This document shows, piece after piece, positions 16,930-25,030 of a stretch of 42,824 nt of DNA; position 1 is the first letter of the stretch; every line of letters begins with the position of its first letter. The notes beneath the pieces are model-generated. The model had not been told where the DNA came from. It ran no database searches and saw only the letters and a list, made by a program, of their open reading frames with translations. The stretch spans positions 1 through 42,824 of the forward strand of contig SHYO01000010.1 in assembly GCA_009692745.1 (NCBI GenBank), read 5' to 3'. Position numbers and translations under genes: made by a program. Source of the DNA: Chloroflexota bacterium (GTDB lineage: Bacteria > Chloroflexota > Anaerolineae > Epilineales > SHYO01).

Positions 16930-18114
16930 TCACCGGGGGGCAGCTACCGCCTGGCCCGCGGCGGCTTCCAAGATGCCGATTGCCTGGCGCGCGGCGGCCT
17001 GCCAGGTGAATTTTTTGACCTGCGCCCGGCCCCGCTCCACATAGGTGGCGCGCAAATCCGCTTGGGTCAGCAGGTCCAGGATGCCCTGCCCAATTGCCTC
17101 CGTCGCTTGCGCGTCAACGGTGCGGGCCGCATCTCCGGCTACCTCGGGCAACGATGAGCTATGGCTACATAAGACGGGGGTTGCGCAAGCCATAGCTTCC
17201 AGTACCGGGAAACCGAAACCTTCATAGAGACTGGGAAAGGTAAATACAGCCGCACTACTCAGCAGAGCGCGCCGCTCTGTGTCGTCAATATACCCGGTTA
17301 ACTGCACTTTATCGGCCAACCCCCATTCGCGGCTGAGGGCGGCGAGGTCATATCCCTGACGGGTGGACTTGCCCGCTAGCACCAGGGAGAGGTCGCCGGT
17401 ATGGCTGCCCGTTGGGATCCGCCATCCATCGCCCGTCAGGGGTCGGTTCTGCAGCAACAGCAGGCGGAAAGCTTCCATCAATCGCACCAAATTCTTACGC
17501 GGCTGTAATGTGCCGATAAAGAGTAGGAAGGGGGGCATCACGCCCAATTTTCGCCACACAGCTTGCAACATATCCAGGCGCTCTTCTGGCACCAGATCCT
17601 GGTCGGCGCCCGGGTAGACGACCTGGATTTTCTGGGAGGGCGTGCCGTAGACCCTTACCAGATCCTGCCGTGTAGCTTCGGAATCTGCCAGGAGGGTAGT
17701 GGCCACATGCGTATGACGCCGCGTGGTCCAATCCAGGTAGAGGCGTTCAAATAGCGGATGGGCTGCGGGAAAATAGTGGAAGCCCAGGTCGTGGACGGTA
17801 ACCACGGTGGGCCCGCGGTAGATCCAGGGCAATACATGGGCCGGCTCAAAAAAAACGTCCGGGGGAGCAAAGGATAACTCAGCCGCCAAGCGCGTGTGGG
17901 TCCACAAGCGTGGCGCTGGCAAGACCCGCAGGGTGCAATTCTCTATTTGGCCATCCCCCGCGAAGAGCCTGGCAGGCGGCTGGTGGGGCAGATAGAGGCG
18001 GAAATGGTGCTGCGGGGCTTCGACAATCAGGCGCCGGATCAGTTCCAGGGCATAACGCTCGGTACCTGTGCGCTGCGCTTTCAAAGCCCGGCTGGCGTCA
18101 ATCCCAATGAGCAT
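16930..18114 (-). CDS. Glycosyltransferase family 4 (GT-B)
   Basis: A 394-residue GT4-type protein. The N-terminal domain starts MLIGIDASRALKAQRTGTERYALELIRRL and includes VTVHDLGFHYFP. The C-terminal donor-binding domain has LLFIGTLQPRKNLVRLMEAF, LAGKSTRQGYDLAAL, VQLTGYIDDTERRALLSSA, and the diagnostic FPSLYEGFGFPVLEAMACATPVLCS with the EGFGFPVLE nucleotide-sugar signature. It is probably a mannosyl- or related transferase for surface polysaccharide or glycolipid. It sits 7 bases after tsaC and 4 before the wecG-like gene. Substrate cannot be read from the sequence. Confidence 0.92.
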   Translation of the reverse strand: MLIGIDASRALKAQRTGTERYALELIRRLIVEAPQHHFRLYLPHQPPARLFAGDGQIENCTLRVLPAPRLWTHTRLAAELSFAPPDVFFEPAHVLPWIYRGPTVVTVHDLGFHYFPAAHPLFERLYLDWTTRRHTHVATTLLADSEATRQDLVRVYGTPSQKIQVVYPGADQDLVPEERLDMLQAVWRKLGVMPPFLLFIGTLQPRKNLVRLMEAFRLLLLQNRPLTGDGWRIPTGSHTGDLSLVLAGKSTRQGYDLAALSREWGLADKVQLTGYIDDTERRALLSSAAVFTFPSLYEGFGFPVLEAMACATPVLCSHSSSLPEVAGDAARTVDAQATEAIGQGILDLLTQADLRATYVERGRAQVKKFTWQAAARQAIGILEAAAGQAVAAPR

Positions 18115-18121
18115 AGAGGCT

Positions 18122-18760
18122 CTACTGCGCCAGTTCGATCCCAGGAATTACCTGGCGCAAGAGATCCAGGGAGATGGCGCCAGCGCGAAGCACCTGAGGG
18201 GGGCTCACCAGACAATCGACAACGGTCGACGGGAGGCCCGCGCTCAACGCACCGCCATCCAGCACCAGAGGGATCTGATCCTGCAATTGTGCGATGACTT
18301 CGGTCGCGGTCAAAGGGTCCGGTTGGCCGGAGATATTGGCGCTGGTGGCTGCCAGGGGATGGCCCAGTTCACGGGCGAGATAGCGTGGCACAGGGTGGTC
18401 CGGTACCCGGCACCCGACTCCGGGAGATCCGGCCGTTACCAGTCCAGAAAGGCCCGGCAAAGCAGGCACGATGAGGGTTAACCCGCCGGGCCAGAATTGG
18501 CGCGCCAGCAGCATGGCCTCCGCAGGGAAATCCTTGGCAACCGCCGAGAGTTGTTCCGGCCCGCTGAGCAGCAAGGCGATGGCTTTATAGCGCGGGCGGC
18601 GCTTGACCGTATAGAGGCGCGCCACAGCCACATCGCTATAGGCATCGGCCGCTACCCCGTATACCGTGTCGGTGGGAATCGCAATCACCTTTTCCTGGCG
18701 CAACAACGCCAGGGCGATGGCCATATTTGCGGCAGTGACGGGCCTGGCCTGGATTGTCAT
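18122..18760 (-). CDS. tsaC: L-threonylcarbamoyladenylate synthase (TsaC/Sua5)
   Basis: A 212-residue protein that makes threonylcarbamoyl-AMP from threonine, bicarbonate and ATP, the first step of the t6A37 modification of tRNAs reading ANN codons. The YrdC domain is complete: KVIAIPTDTVYGVAADA (about 24-40), VKRRPRYKAIALLL, FWPGGLTLIVPA, GCRVPDHPVPR and the PLAATSANISGQPD motif. Length fits the short TsaC form without the Sua5 C-terminal domain. ATG at 18760 was chosen over GTG 18781 because the latter would overlap the HAD stop and lacks a ribosome site, while AAGG precedes the ATG. It lies in the prfA-led run, fitting a translation theme. Confidence 0.92.
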   Translation of the reverse strand: MTIQARPVTAANMAIALALLRQEKVIAIPTDTVYGVAADAYSDVAVARLYTVKRRPRYKAIALLLSGPEQLSAVAKDFPAEAMLLARQFWPGGLTLIVPALPGLSGLVTAGSPGVGCRVPDHPVPRYLARELGHPLAATSANISGQPDPLTATEVIAQLQDQIPLVLDGGALSAGLPSTVVDCLVSPPQVLRAGAISLDLLRQVIPGIELAQ

Positions 18761-18771
18761 AACACCGGGCC

Positions 18772-19653
18772 TTAACTGCACCAGGCGTGGGCCGTATCCG
18801 CCCCTAAGATAAAATGGCGGATAGCAAAGGCAGCGCCATCATCGTGAATGGAGGGCGCTGGCTGAGTATACTCAGCTTGCATCGGCAATAGCCTGTAGAT
18901 CGTAAGGGGCATTGCCCATGGCGATGCCCAGACCGGCCCATTGCAGCATAGGCCGGTCGTTGTCATTGTCGCCAATGGCCCCTGAGTATACTCAGCAACC
19001 TCCTGCTGGGTAACTCCCAGATAACGGGCTAACCAGGCCAGGGCATTACCCTTTGTAGCGTCGGGGGGCCCCCCTTCCACAAACATAGCGTGGGATCTGA
19101 CAATCTGCAGCGCCGGTTGAAATCTATCCCGCCATTTCAGAGTCACACATTGGGCACCCGGCGGGTCGACCACCAATAAGAATTTGAAGACCGGTTGCGA
19201 TACGGCTATGGATAAGATATCCCGCGCCTGGTAGGTAGGTTGCCCGAACCAGCGGCGATAGAAGTCGCCGGAGTTGCATAGCTTCTCAGTAACCACCTGA
19301 TGATCTACATAGAGGTACAATTTCAGAGACTTCTGGCGCGCAAAGTGTACCGCCTCCGCTGCCACCGGCGGCGGTACATACTCCTGTAGCAGCACTTCAC
19401 GGCTCGCGGGATGCTGCACCAACCCTCCCTGGAAGCAAATCAAGGGAGCAGTGATGTGTAACTCCTGCGCCAACCCCAAGATGGGATCGAAAGCTCTGCC
19501 CGTGGCAAGGGTAACTACTACGCCGGCAGCACGGCTGGCCGCGGCGTCAGCGATAGCGCTGCGCACCTCTGCAGAAACGGTCAAGTCCTCATGCAACACG
19601 GTACCATCCAAATCCAGGGCAAGAAGACGATAGGGTGGGATTGGCGTTGTCAT
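18772..19653 (-). CDS. Cof-type HAD phosphatase with interior frameshifted by two palindromes (probable pseudogene)
   Basis: The frame is open for 293 residues from ATG 19653 (ACAAGGAAA upstream). The N-terminal half is a normal Cof/YbiV-type HAD enzyme: LLALDLDGTVL carries the nucleophile Asp, VVTLATGRAF is motif II, and the KGNALAWLARYLGV lysine is motif III. After QQEV the annotated frame turns to nonsense (LATMTTTGLCCN...) for about 40 residues, then becomes normal again (APSIHDDGAAFAIRHFI). In another frame the same bases 18980-18877 read AIGDNDNDRPMLQWAGLGIA then MGNAPYDLQAIADA, the missing motif IV. Both switch points are exactly a copy of the palindrome CTGAGTATACTCAG. Without them the gene would be whole. 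Either it is inactivated, or the ribosome skips these sites, or the sequence is wrong there. Confidence 0.8.
   Translation of the reverse strand: MTTPIPPYRLLALDLDGTVLHEDLTVSAEVRSAIADAAASRAAGVVVTLATGRAFDPILGLAQELHITAPLICFQGGLVQHPASREVLLQEYVPPPVAAEAVHFARQKSLKLYLYVDHQVVTEKLCNSGDFYRRWFGQPTYQARDILSIAVSQPVFKFLLVVDPPGAQCVTLKWRDRFQPALQIVRSHAMFVEGGPPDATKGNALAWLARYLGVTQQEVAEYTQGPLATMTTTGLCCNGPVWASPWAMPLTIYRLLPMQAEYTQPAPSIHDDGAAFAIRHFILGADTAHAWCS
18861..18876. repeat. Palindrome copy 1 in the HAD gene
   Basis: GCTGAGTATACTCAGC is a perfect 16-base palindrome. Deleting 16 bases here restores the family reading frame (ADATAPSIHDDG). In the conserved frame it brings an in-frame TGA. Confidence 0.85.
18981..18996. 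repeat. Palindrome copy 2 in the HAD gene
   Basis: The 14-base core CTGAGTATACTCAG (18982-18995) is identical to the core of copy 1 and lies exactly 120 bases away. Removing the 14 bases joins QQEV to GAIGDNDND in frame. It also brings a TGA in the conserved frame. Confidence 0.85.
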
Positions 19654-19687
19654 TTTCCTTGTATGAGGAAGGGCCAGGTGCTGAGAG

Positions 19688-20623
19688 TTACTTTTCAAGC
19701 CGCATTGCAATATCTACGACGCGGTCACAGCCATTCATATCCTGGAGCATTGTGAGGGAGGCGGGCGTTAGAATCGATCGGGCTAAATCCGTGACAGCTA
19801 CGCCTTGTTCATCCCCGATTTCCAACAAGAGGATGCCGCCGGGGCGCAGTTTGGGTTCGATCTGGCGCAGCAAAGCCTCGATGATTTGCAATCCGGCGGC
19901 GCCGCCGTCCAACGCCTGGTTGGGCTCGAAATCTCGCACATCAGCCATAAGAGAGCGGATTTGTTCTCTGGGTATATAGGGCAGATTAGCACACACCAGA
20001 TCCACCGGGTGCGGCAGTGGCGCCAGAAGGTTGCCAGCCAGAAAGGTGATGCGGCCGCCAACGCCCTGGCGCCGAGCATTGGCATCGGCTATTTCCAATG
20101 CTTCAGGGGATATGTCGGTGGCTATCACCCGGATGTGGGGCCGGTAGACGGCCAGGGCGATGGCGATGGCGCCTGAGCCAGTGCCCACGTCGGAAACCCA
20201 CACTTGCGACCGGGAAGCCGCCAACGCATCAATATGGCTCAAGGCGCGTTCAACCAGGAGCTCGGTCTCGGGCCGGGGAATTAAAACGGCCCGATTGACC
20301 ACCAAGTCCAGGCCGTAGAATGCCTTGTGCCCTACCAGATAGGGTATCGGCTCATATGCCAGGCGCCGCTCAACTAGGGATTCGAACGGTGGAATAGCCC
20401 GCGCCGGTAGAATCTCAGACAGACGGGTAAAGAGCTGCGCCCGGGTGATGCCCAGAATATGGGCCAAGAGCACCTCGGCATCCAGGCGCGCCAGGTCTTC
20501 GGAAACTGGCAAGAGCGCCCGCGCTGCCTGGATCAAGGCATGCCGCACCAGCGGTTCGGCCTCCCGCAGTTGGGGGTGGCTAATTTTGAAGGCTTTATGG
20601 TGGATACCTGCGGAACTATTCAT
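19688..20623 (-). CDS. prmC: Peptide chain release factor N5-glutamine methyltransferase
   Basis: A 311-residue SAM-dependent enzyme that methylates the Gln of the GGQ motif of release factors, raising termination efficiency. The N-terminal helical domain covers about 20-100. The Rossmann part shows VSDVGTGSGAIAIALA (motif I), VIATDISPEALEIADANA, and the active-site motif as CANLPYIP, that is NLPY where NPPY is usual. It lies 8 bases after prfA, the gene for its substrate, a classic pairing. The 3' end stops 34 bases before the HAD start. The NPPY to NLPY change sits at the glutamine-binding site and is worth comparing among relatives, but the rest of the protein is fully typical. Confidence 0.93.
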   Translation of the reverse strand: MNSSAGIHHKAFKISHPQLREAEPLVRHALIQAARALLPVSEDLARLDAEVLLAHILGITRAQLFTRLSEILPARAIPPFESLVERRLAYEPIPYLVGHKAFYGLDLVVNRAVLIPRPETELLVERALSHIDALAASRSQVWVSDVGTGSGAIAIALAVYRPHIRVIATDISPEALEIADANARRQGVGGRITFLAGNLLAPLPHPVDLVCANLPYIPREQIRSLMADVRDFEPNQALDGGAAGLQIIEALLRQIEPKLRPGGILLLEIGDEQGVAVTDLARSILTPASLTMLQDMNGCDRVVDIAMRLEK

Positions 20624-20631
20624 AACACTTT

Positions 20632-21714
20632 TCAGTTCAACCCGGCTGCTTCCAGGCGCTCCGTCTGATCGGCCAGCGCTAGAGCATTTAGCAGATCATC
20701 CAGGTTGCCTTCCATGATACGGTCCAATTGATAGAGGGTCAGATTGATGCGATGATCGGTAAGACGGTTCTGGGGATAGTTATAGGTACGCACTTTTTCC
20801 GCGCGCTCGCCGCGCCCCACCTGGTCCCGCCGGCTGGCCGTGAGTTCAGCTTGTTGCCTGGCTTCTTCCATTTCGAATAATTTGGCCCGCAGAATCGTCA
20901 TAGCGCGCATCCGGTTTTGCAATTGGGAGCGCTCATCTTGACAGACAATCACGATACCGGAGGGCTTATGGGTGATACGCACGGCAGTGCTATTCTTTTG
21001 TACGTTCTGTCCCCCGTGGCCCGAAGCCCGGAAGAACTCCAGCTCGATGTCGTCGGGATTGATATGCACCTCGATATCATCCACTTCCGGCAAGACCGCC
21101 ACGGTCGCAGTGGAGGTATGGATGCGGCCGTTCGCTTCGGTGGATGGCACCCGCTGCACGCGGTGGACACCACTTTCGTACTTCATGCGCGAGTAAGCCC
21201 CTTTACCCTTAATTTCAAAGATAATTTTGCTAAAACCGCCGATGCCGGTTCCATTGGTACTGAGCACATCTGTCTCCCAGTCTTCCAGTACTGCATACCG
21301 CGAGTACATCCGGTAGAGATCTGCTGCGAAGAGCGCAGCTTCCTCACCGCCTTCTCCGGAGCGTATTTCGATAATCGTATTTTTCTTATCTCTCGGATCC
21401 TGAGGCAGCAGCAGCAATTTCAGCCTTTCGTATTTCTGCTCCACTTCAGGTTGCAGGCGGGCAATCTCTTCTTGCGCCATGGCATACAAATCATCGTCCT
21501 GGGTTTCTATCAACATCTGCCTGGTGCTTTCGAGCTCTTGCCGGACGCTCCGGTATTCCCGGTACGCGGTAACGATATCTTCTAACTCGGCGATTTCCTG
21601 TCCATACTCACGCAGCTTGTCCGGATTGGAATGAACTTCAGGGTCCGCCAGGAGATTATGTACTTCCTCAAATCGGTCTTCGACTTTCTCAAGTCGATCA
21701 AATACGGATGTCAT
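20632..21714 (-). CDS. prfA: Peptide chain release factor 1
   Basis: A 360-residue class I release factor for UAA and UAG. The coiled N-terminal domain runs to about 110 (DRLEKVEDRFEEVHNLLADP). The codon-recognition PxT motif is PST in RVQRVPSTEANGRIHTS (about 185-201), and the catalytic GGQ lies in ASGHGGQNVQKNSTAVRITH (about 231-250). GHGGQ with NVQKN replaces the common GAGGQHVN wording. The absence of SPF argues against RF2. It is first in the long minus-strand run and directly behind a strong promoter. ATG at 21714. Length is that of the family. Confidence 0.95.
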   Translation of the reverse strand: MTSVFDRLEKVEDRFEEVHNLLADPEVHSNPDKLREYGQEIAELEDIVTAYREYRSVRQELESTRQMLIETQDDDLYAMAQEEIARLQPEVEQKYERLKLLLLPQDPRDKKNTIIEIRSGEGGEEAALFAADLYRMYSRYAVLEDWETDVLSTNGTGIGGFSKIIFEIKGKGAYSRMKYESGVHRVQRVPSTEANGRIHTSTATVAVLPEVDDIEVHINPDDIELEFFRASGHGGQNVQKNSTAVRITHKPSGIVIVCQDERSQLQNRMRAMTILRAKLFEMEEARQQAELTASRRDQVGRGERAEKVRTYNYPQNRLTDHRINLTLYQLDRIMEGNLDDLLNALALADQTERLEAAGLN

Positions 21715-21761
21715 ATTGGTTAACGTAATCCCATGATAAAGTATTATTTTTCAATATCTCT

Positions 21762-21790
21762 ATTATATCCCGGCAGGAACCTATACGCAA
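21762..21790 (-). promoter_or_regulatory. Promoter of the prfA-prmC run
   Basis: On the minus strand TTGCGT (21790-21785), a 17-base spacer, and TATAAT (21767-21762), about 48 bases before the prfA ATG. It probably drives several genes toward murJ, as gaps downstream are short. Confidence 0.75.
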
Positions 21791-21817
21791 GATTATTAAG
21801 CCTAGAAAACCATTCTA

Positions 21818-21826
21818 TGGTATACT
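21818..21826 (+). promoter_or_regulatory. Extended -10 promoter element
   Basis: TGGTATACT fits the TGnTATAAT extended -10 form. No good -35 is seen. It lies 35 bases before the ATG at 21861 and diverges from the prfA promoter. Confidence 0.45.
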
Positions 21827-21860
21827 GTGAGGTGAATATACTGCTCAATAGGTGATTGGC

Positions 21861-23135
21861 ATGATCGCATACTGGTCGTCTCTCTGGCAAGAGCCGCGCG
21901 ATTTTCCTCTGGTGACAATCTGTCTCAGAGTGATGGCGGCATTTAGATTGCTGACGTTGTGGCTGATTTATGGGAGCACCCTGCTAAACTATTGGGGAGT
22001 CCTCCCGGGCGCATCGCGTGTATCCCTGACTTCTACTATCTGGCTGGAATTCCTCCTGCCGCTTGCAAGCTCAATCTTCATCCTGGTGCCGTTCTTTAGC
22101 CGCCGGTTAGTGCGCTGGTTTTTGCCCGTAGTGCTCTTGCTAGTCTTGCTGGACTTCAGCGTCAGTCCGTATATAGGAGATTTCCGATCCTTTTTGTTGC
22201 TGATCCCGGTTTTTCTGGCAGCCTGGGCCTATAGTCTGCCGGGAGGAGTGGCGGCAGGCTTGCTGGCGATCGTTGTCCCGCTGTTGCGCACGGCTTTCCT
22301 GCCACAAATCCTTCAGGAATCAAATCCTCCCGTGACGGCCATTTTTCCGATTTTCAATTTCAGTATACAGATAATCGTGTTTATTCTGTTGCCTTCTATT
22401 GTCGTCTTCCTGGTTTACCGATCATATCAGCAGCAGATCAGCTTGAACGTCGCACGTAGGCGGGTGTCAGATTATGTCGAGACACTGGGGACTCTGCGGG
22501 ATAGCCGCAAGCAGATGAATAAGGCGTTACAAATTATTGAGGATTTGAATCGATCGTTATCCACTTTGGTAGAGCAGGTAGAGACCCTTCAGAAGCGAGA
22601 AGTGGGCGAGGTACAAGAGGTAAGCGTCAAAACCGAGTACAATAACGAGGTGGAGCGGGTCGTCTCACTCTCCAAGCAGGCGCTACAAAATGCCCAGGCA
22701 GCAGGGCGCGAGCTGAGCCTTAACAGGTTGCAAGCCGCTGGCCTGGTAACCACGCTGAACGAAACAGTGCGCAGTTTTCGCCAGCGTACCAGCATTGATG
22801 CGGCCTTCCAGGTTAGCGGAACTGAAAAACCCCTACCAGACCCTCTCAACCAGATCCTGCTGGAGTTGGTCGAGGAAACTCTGCTGAACATCGAAAAACA
22901 TGCCAACGCCCGCGCGGCGGCCGTCCAACTTCAATTTGATCCCCATATGCTGGAAGTCCATGTCCAGGATGATGGGGTTGGCTTCACGCAGGCCAATGTC
23001 CCGACCGCCGCCGAGACAGGACTGCAGAAGATCCAGGATAGCCTGCTGCCCTACGAGGGCGAACTCGCCATTGAAAGTAGTCCTGGCCAGGGGACAGATC
23101 TGCTAGTTCACATTCCCTTGCCGGGTCTTTTGTAA
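21861..23135 (+). CDS. Membrane protein with histidine-kinase-type ATPase domain, no acceptor histidine seen
   Basis: About 424 residues from ATG 21861 (AGGTGAT upstream; GTG 21852 is an alternative). The N-terminal half has six or so membrane helices (to about 195). A helical linker follows (about 205-300, SDYVETLGTLRDSRKQMNKAL...). The C-terminal HATPase_c domain has the N-box VEETLLNIEKHANARAA, G1 VQDDGVGF, G2 ETGLQKI and the final SPGQGTDLLVHIPLPG. This domain resembles the NarL-type (HisKA_3) kinases, yet the usual RELHD acceptor segment is missing; the linker has no HD or HE pair. No response regulator is adjacent. It may be a sensor acting through another kinase, or an ATP-dependent switch. 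Confidence 0.8.
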   Translation: MIAYWSSLWQEPRDFPLVTICLRVMAAFRLLTLWLIYGSTLLNYWGVLPGASRVSLTSTIWLEFLLPLASSIFILVPFFSRRLVRWFLPVVLLLVLLDFSVSPYIGDFRSFLLLIPVFLAAWAYSLPGGVAAGLLAIVVPLLRTAFLPQILQESNPPVTAIFPIFNFSIQIIVFILLPSIVVFLVYRSYQQQISLNVARRRVSDYVETLGTLRDSRKQMNKALQIIEDLNRSLSTLVEQVETLQKREVGEVQEVSVKTEYNNEVERVVSLSKQALQNAQAAGRELSLNRLQAAGLVTTLNETVRSFRQRTSIDAAFQVSGTEKPLPDPLNQILLELVEETLLNIEKHANARAAAVQLQFDPHMLEVHVQDDGVGFTQANVPTAAETGLQKIQDSLLPYEGELAIESSPGQGTDLLVHIPLPGLL

Positions 23136-23164
23136 GGCCGCTATAGCTTTGCCAAGGGGAAGCG

Positions 23165-23335
23165 TTAACGCAATGGCCGCTTCCACCAGTCGTTGAAGCC
23201 AGCTTCCTCCAAACCTTTCTGCCAAATCTCGGATAAGACTGTTTCGCCAACTTTTTCCACCTGTCGCTCCTGGTCGGCAAGCTCCCGTTTGCTGCCCCGG
23301 TGCAACGCCGCCTCGTCGCCAGGATCAAGGATCAT
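23165..23335 (-). CDS. Possible 56-residue hypothetical protein or gene remnant
   Basis: ATG 23335 to TAA 23167-23165 encodes 56 residues: acidic and helical in the middle (RELADQERQVEKVGETVLSE), ending FNDWWKRPLR. The frame just upstream is closed by TGA. Composition looks protein-like (balanced charges, Trp and Gly placed late) and better than the other frames, but no clear ribosome site is seen. It may be the tail of a decayed gene. It is convergent with the kinase-like gene ending at 23135. The remainder of 23136-23610 holds no other gene I can support. Confidence 0.35.
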   Translation of the reverse strand: MILDPGDEAALHRGSKRELADQERQVEKVGETVLSEIWQKGLEEAGFNDWWKRPLR

Positions 23336-23530
23336 CTTTTGGTAGCCAGGAGGTCAACGGAGTAAAAAGCGCCGGCCACAGGTAGGGAAATACCATTCTT
23401 CGACACCGGTAGGATAGGTCTTCGCTAATTACATCACATGTTGCCTGAGATCGCACATAGGGATGGTCCTCTCGATTAATGCACCCGTTTTAAAATTTCC
23501 CTTTTAATCAAAGATTGTGATTATGGAAAG

Positions 23531-23565
23531 CAGGCGCATTTCCAGCCTTGGTGGGAATGCACCTG
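23531..23565. repeat. Imperfect inverted repeat downstream of the CoxE-like gene
   Basis: CAGGCGCATTTCC (23531-23543) and GGGAATGCACCTG (23553-23565) pair at 12 of 13 positions (one G-T pair, one C-A mismatch) around a 9-base loop. There is no T-run on either strand, so it is at most a weak terminator or mRNA end stabiliser for the unit ending at 23611. Confidence 0.4.
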
Positions 23566-23610
23566 TATGGGATTGAGGTTAGGATGGATTTGTACAACGG
23601 TCTATCGTAG

Positions 23611-24987
23611 TTAGGGGGAGGCCAGGATTTCGTCTACTGCCTGGGCTAAATCTGCCAGATTAGAGACGATGTGTACCGAGTTGCATAGGGGTTGGTAAGC
23701 TAGCATGTCACTATCGCCGCGCCCCCACATACTCTCGGGCTCAGGTGTGATCCAGATCATGCGGCGTGCATGGCGTTTGATATTGGTAAAAGCATCCAGC
23801 CGCGGATCATTAAAGTTGTTGCGCCCATCGCCTACGATAATAACCGTGGTGCGCTGGTCCAGGCTATCTAAATGATTTGCGCAAAAACTAACTAGGCTGG
23901 CGCCCAGGTCAGTGTTATAATACCCCGGCTGAATCTTGGTCAGCACGGACTCTACGGCCTGATCCAGGCGCAACTGGCTGAACTCCTCGCTGATATCATT
24001 AATGTCATCGATGAATGCGAAGCTGCGCGCCTTCGCGACCTGATCAGACAGTTCATAAACGAGGCGCAACATGAATTCTGCCACTGGACGCATGGAGGTG
24101 GACACGTCGCAGATCAAGGCCAGCTTGGGTTTGAGGTGATGGTGCCGGAAGTGCAACTCTAGTGGGACAGTGCCATAACGCAAGCTGGCCCGGATGGTTG
24201 CCTTGGGATCGAGGCGCCCCTCGTCGGCGCGGCGTTGCCGCAGAGCCGCGCGGCTGCGCAGCTTCACAGCCAGGCGTCTTACCTGGTTGCGCAGTTCGTG
24301 TGCCTCGGTGCTGGAAAGATCTTGGAAGGGGCGCTGGCTCAAATCCTTGCCCTCCATCGGTCGCGGAATCTCCGTGGCCTGGCGCTCCAGGTTGGAGCCC
24401 ACGAAATTTTCTACCTGCTCTTGCATCGCTTCCGCATTTTGCCCCAGCATTTCGCGCATTGCCTGGAGCTGTTCCTGAGACATACCGGCCGCCGCTAATT
24501 GGTGCATCAATTCGTCGATAGCCTGTTGTAGATCGTCAAAGCCCATCTGGCGTAACATGCGGCGCGTGATCCAGTTCTGCTGGTTGCGGTTCGAAGTCTG
24601 TGACATGCCGGCCTGGTTGGCCCATTGTTCCATCTGCTCCTGGGAGGGGCGCTGCCCCTGCGTTAACATGCGCATGAGCTGTTGCATGCGGGCACTCAAG
24701 GAGCGTAGCGCCTCCATTATTTGCTGCTGTTCTTCCTCCGTCATACCCTCCATCGGATTCATCATAGGCGGCTCACCGCTGCCGAAAAACAGGGGGAAGA
24801 GCCGCTCGAAAATCTCGCTATCCTGGCGGTCTTTCACTAAGGTGGTGCTCAACGCTCTCTTAAATTCCTGGCGATCCCGCACGCCCAACCGTTCCACCGC
24901 CCGGAAGGCGTCGGCACTCTCGGCCACCGAAACTCGCACACCCGAGGCGCGCAGGGCCTGGACAAATTCCACCATTCTATTTTCCAT
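23611..24987 (-). CDS. VWA domain protein, CoxE-like
   Basis: A 458-residue cytoplasmic protein. The N-terminal helical part is VEFVQALRASGVRVSVAESADAFRAV. A Met/Gln-rich middle follows (about 95-215; repeated QEQMEQ, MSQEQLQAMREML). A C-terminal VWA domain (about 285-455) carries the MIDAS motif as LICDVSTSM (DxSxS), with TTVIIVGDGRNNFNDP supplying the late Asp. CoxE-type proteins act with a MoxR-class ATPase in metal-centre insertion or complex assembly; the best-known pair is CoxD/CoxE of CO dehydrogenase. The MoxR gene is 43 bases upstream here, so the pair is intact, but no CO dehydrogenase genes are in view. Client unknown. Confidence 0.88.
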   Translation of the reverse strand: MENRMVEFVQALRASGVRVSVAESADAFRAVERLGVRDRQEFKRALSTTLVKDRQDSEIFERLFPLFFGSGEPPMMNPMEGMTEEEQQQIMEALRSLSARMQQLMRMLTQGQRPSQEQMEQWANQAGMSQTSNRNQQNWITRRMLRQMGFDDLQQAIDELMHQLAAAGMSQEQLQAMREMLGQNAEAMQEQVENFVGSNLERQATEIPRPMEGKDLSQRPFQDLSSTEAHELRNQVRRLAVKLRSRAALRQRRADEGRLDPKATIRASLRYGTVPLELHFRHHHLKPKLALICDVSTSMRPVAEFMLRLVYELSDQVAKARSFAFIDDINDISEEFSQLRLDQAVESVLTKIQPGYYNTDLGASLVSFCANHLDSLDQRTTVIIVGDGRNNFNDPRLDAFTNIKRHARRMIWITPEPESMWGRGDSDMLAYQPLCNSVHIVSNLADLAQAVDEILASP

Positions 24988-25030
24988 GTGTTAACCTTCT
25001 CTCAATACCATACACCGACATGCTGTTTGC

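Noticed and set aside
18861..18996. Invertible DNA segment between the two palindromes
   Set aside because: The segment already lies in the orientation that encodes the conserved motif, only in a different frame; inversion would not yield a better protein.
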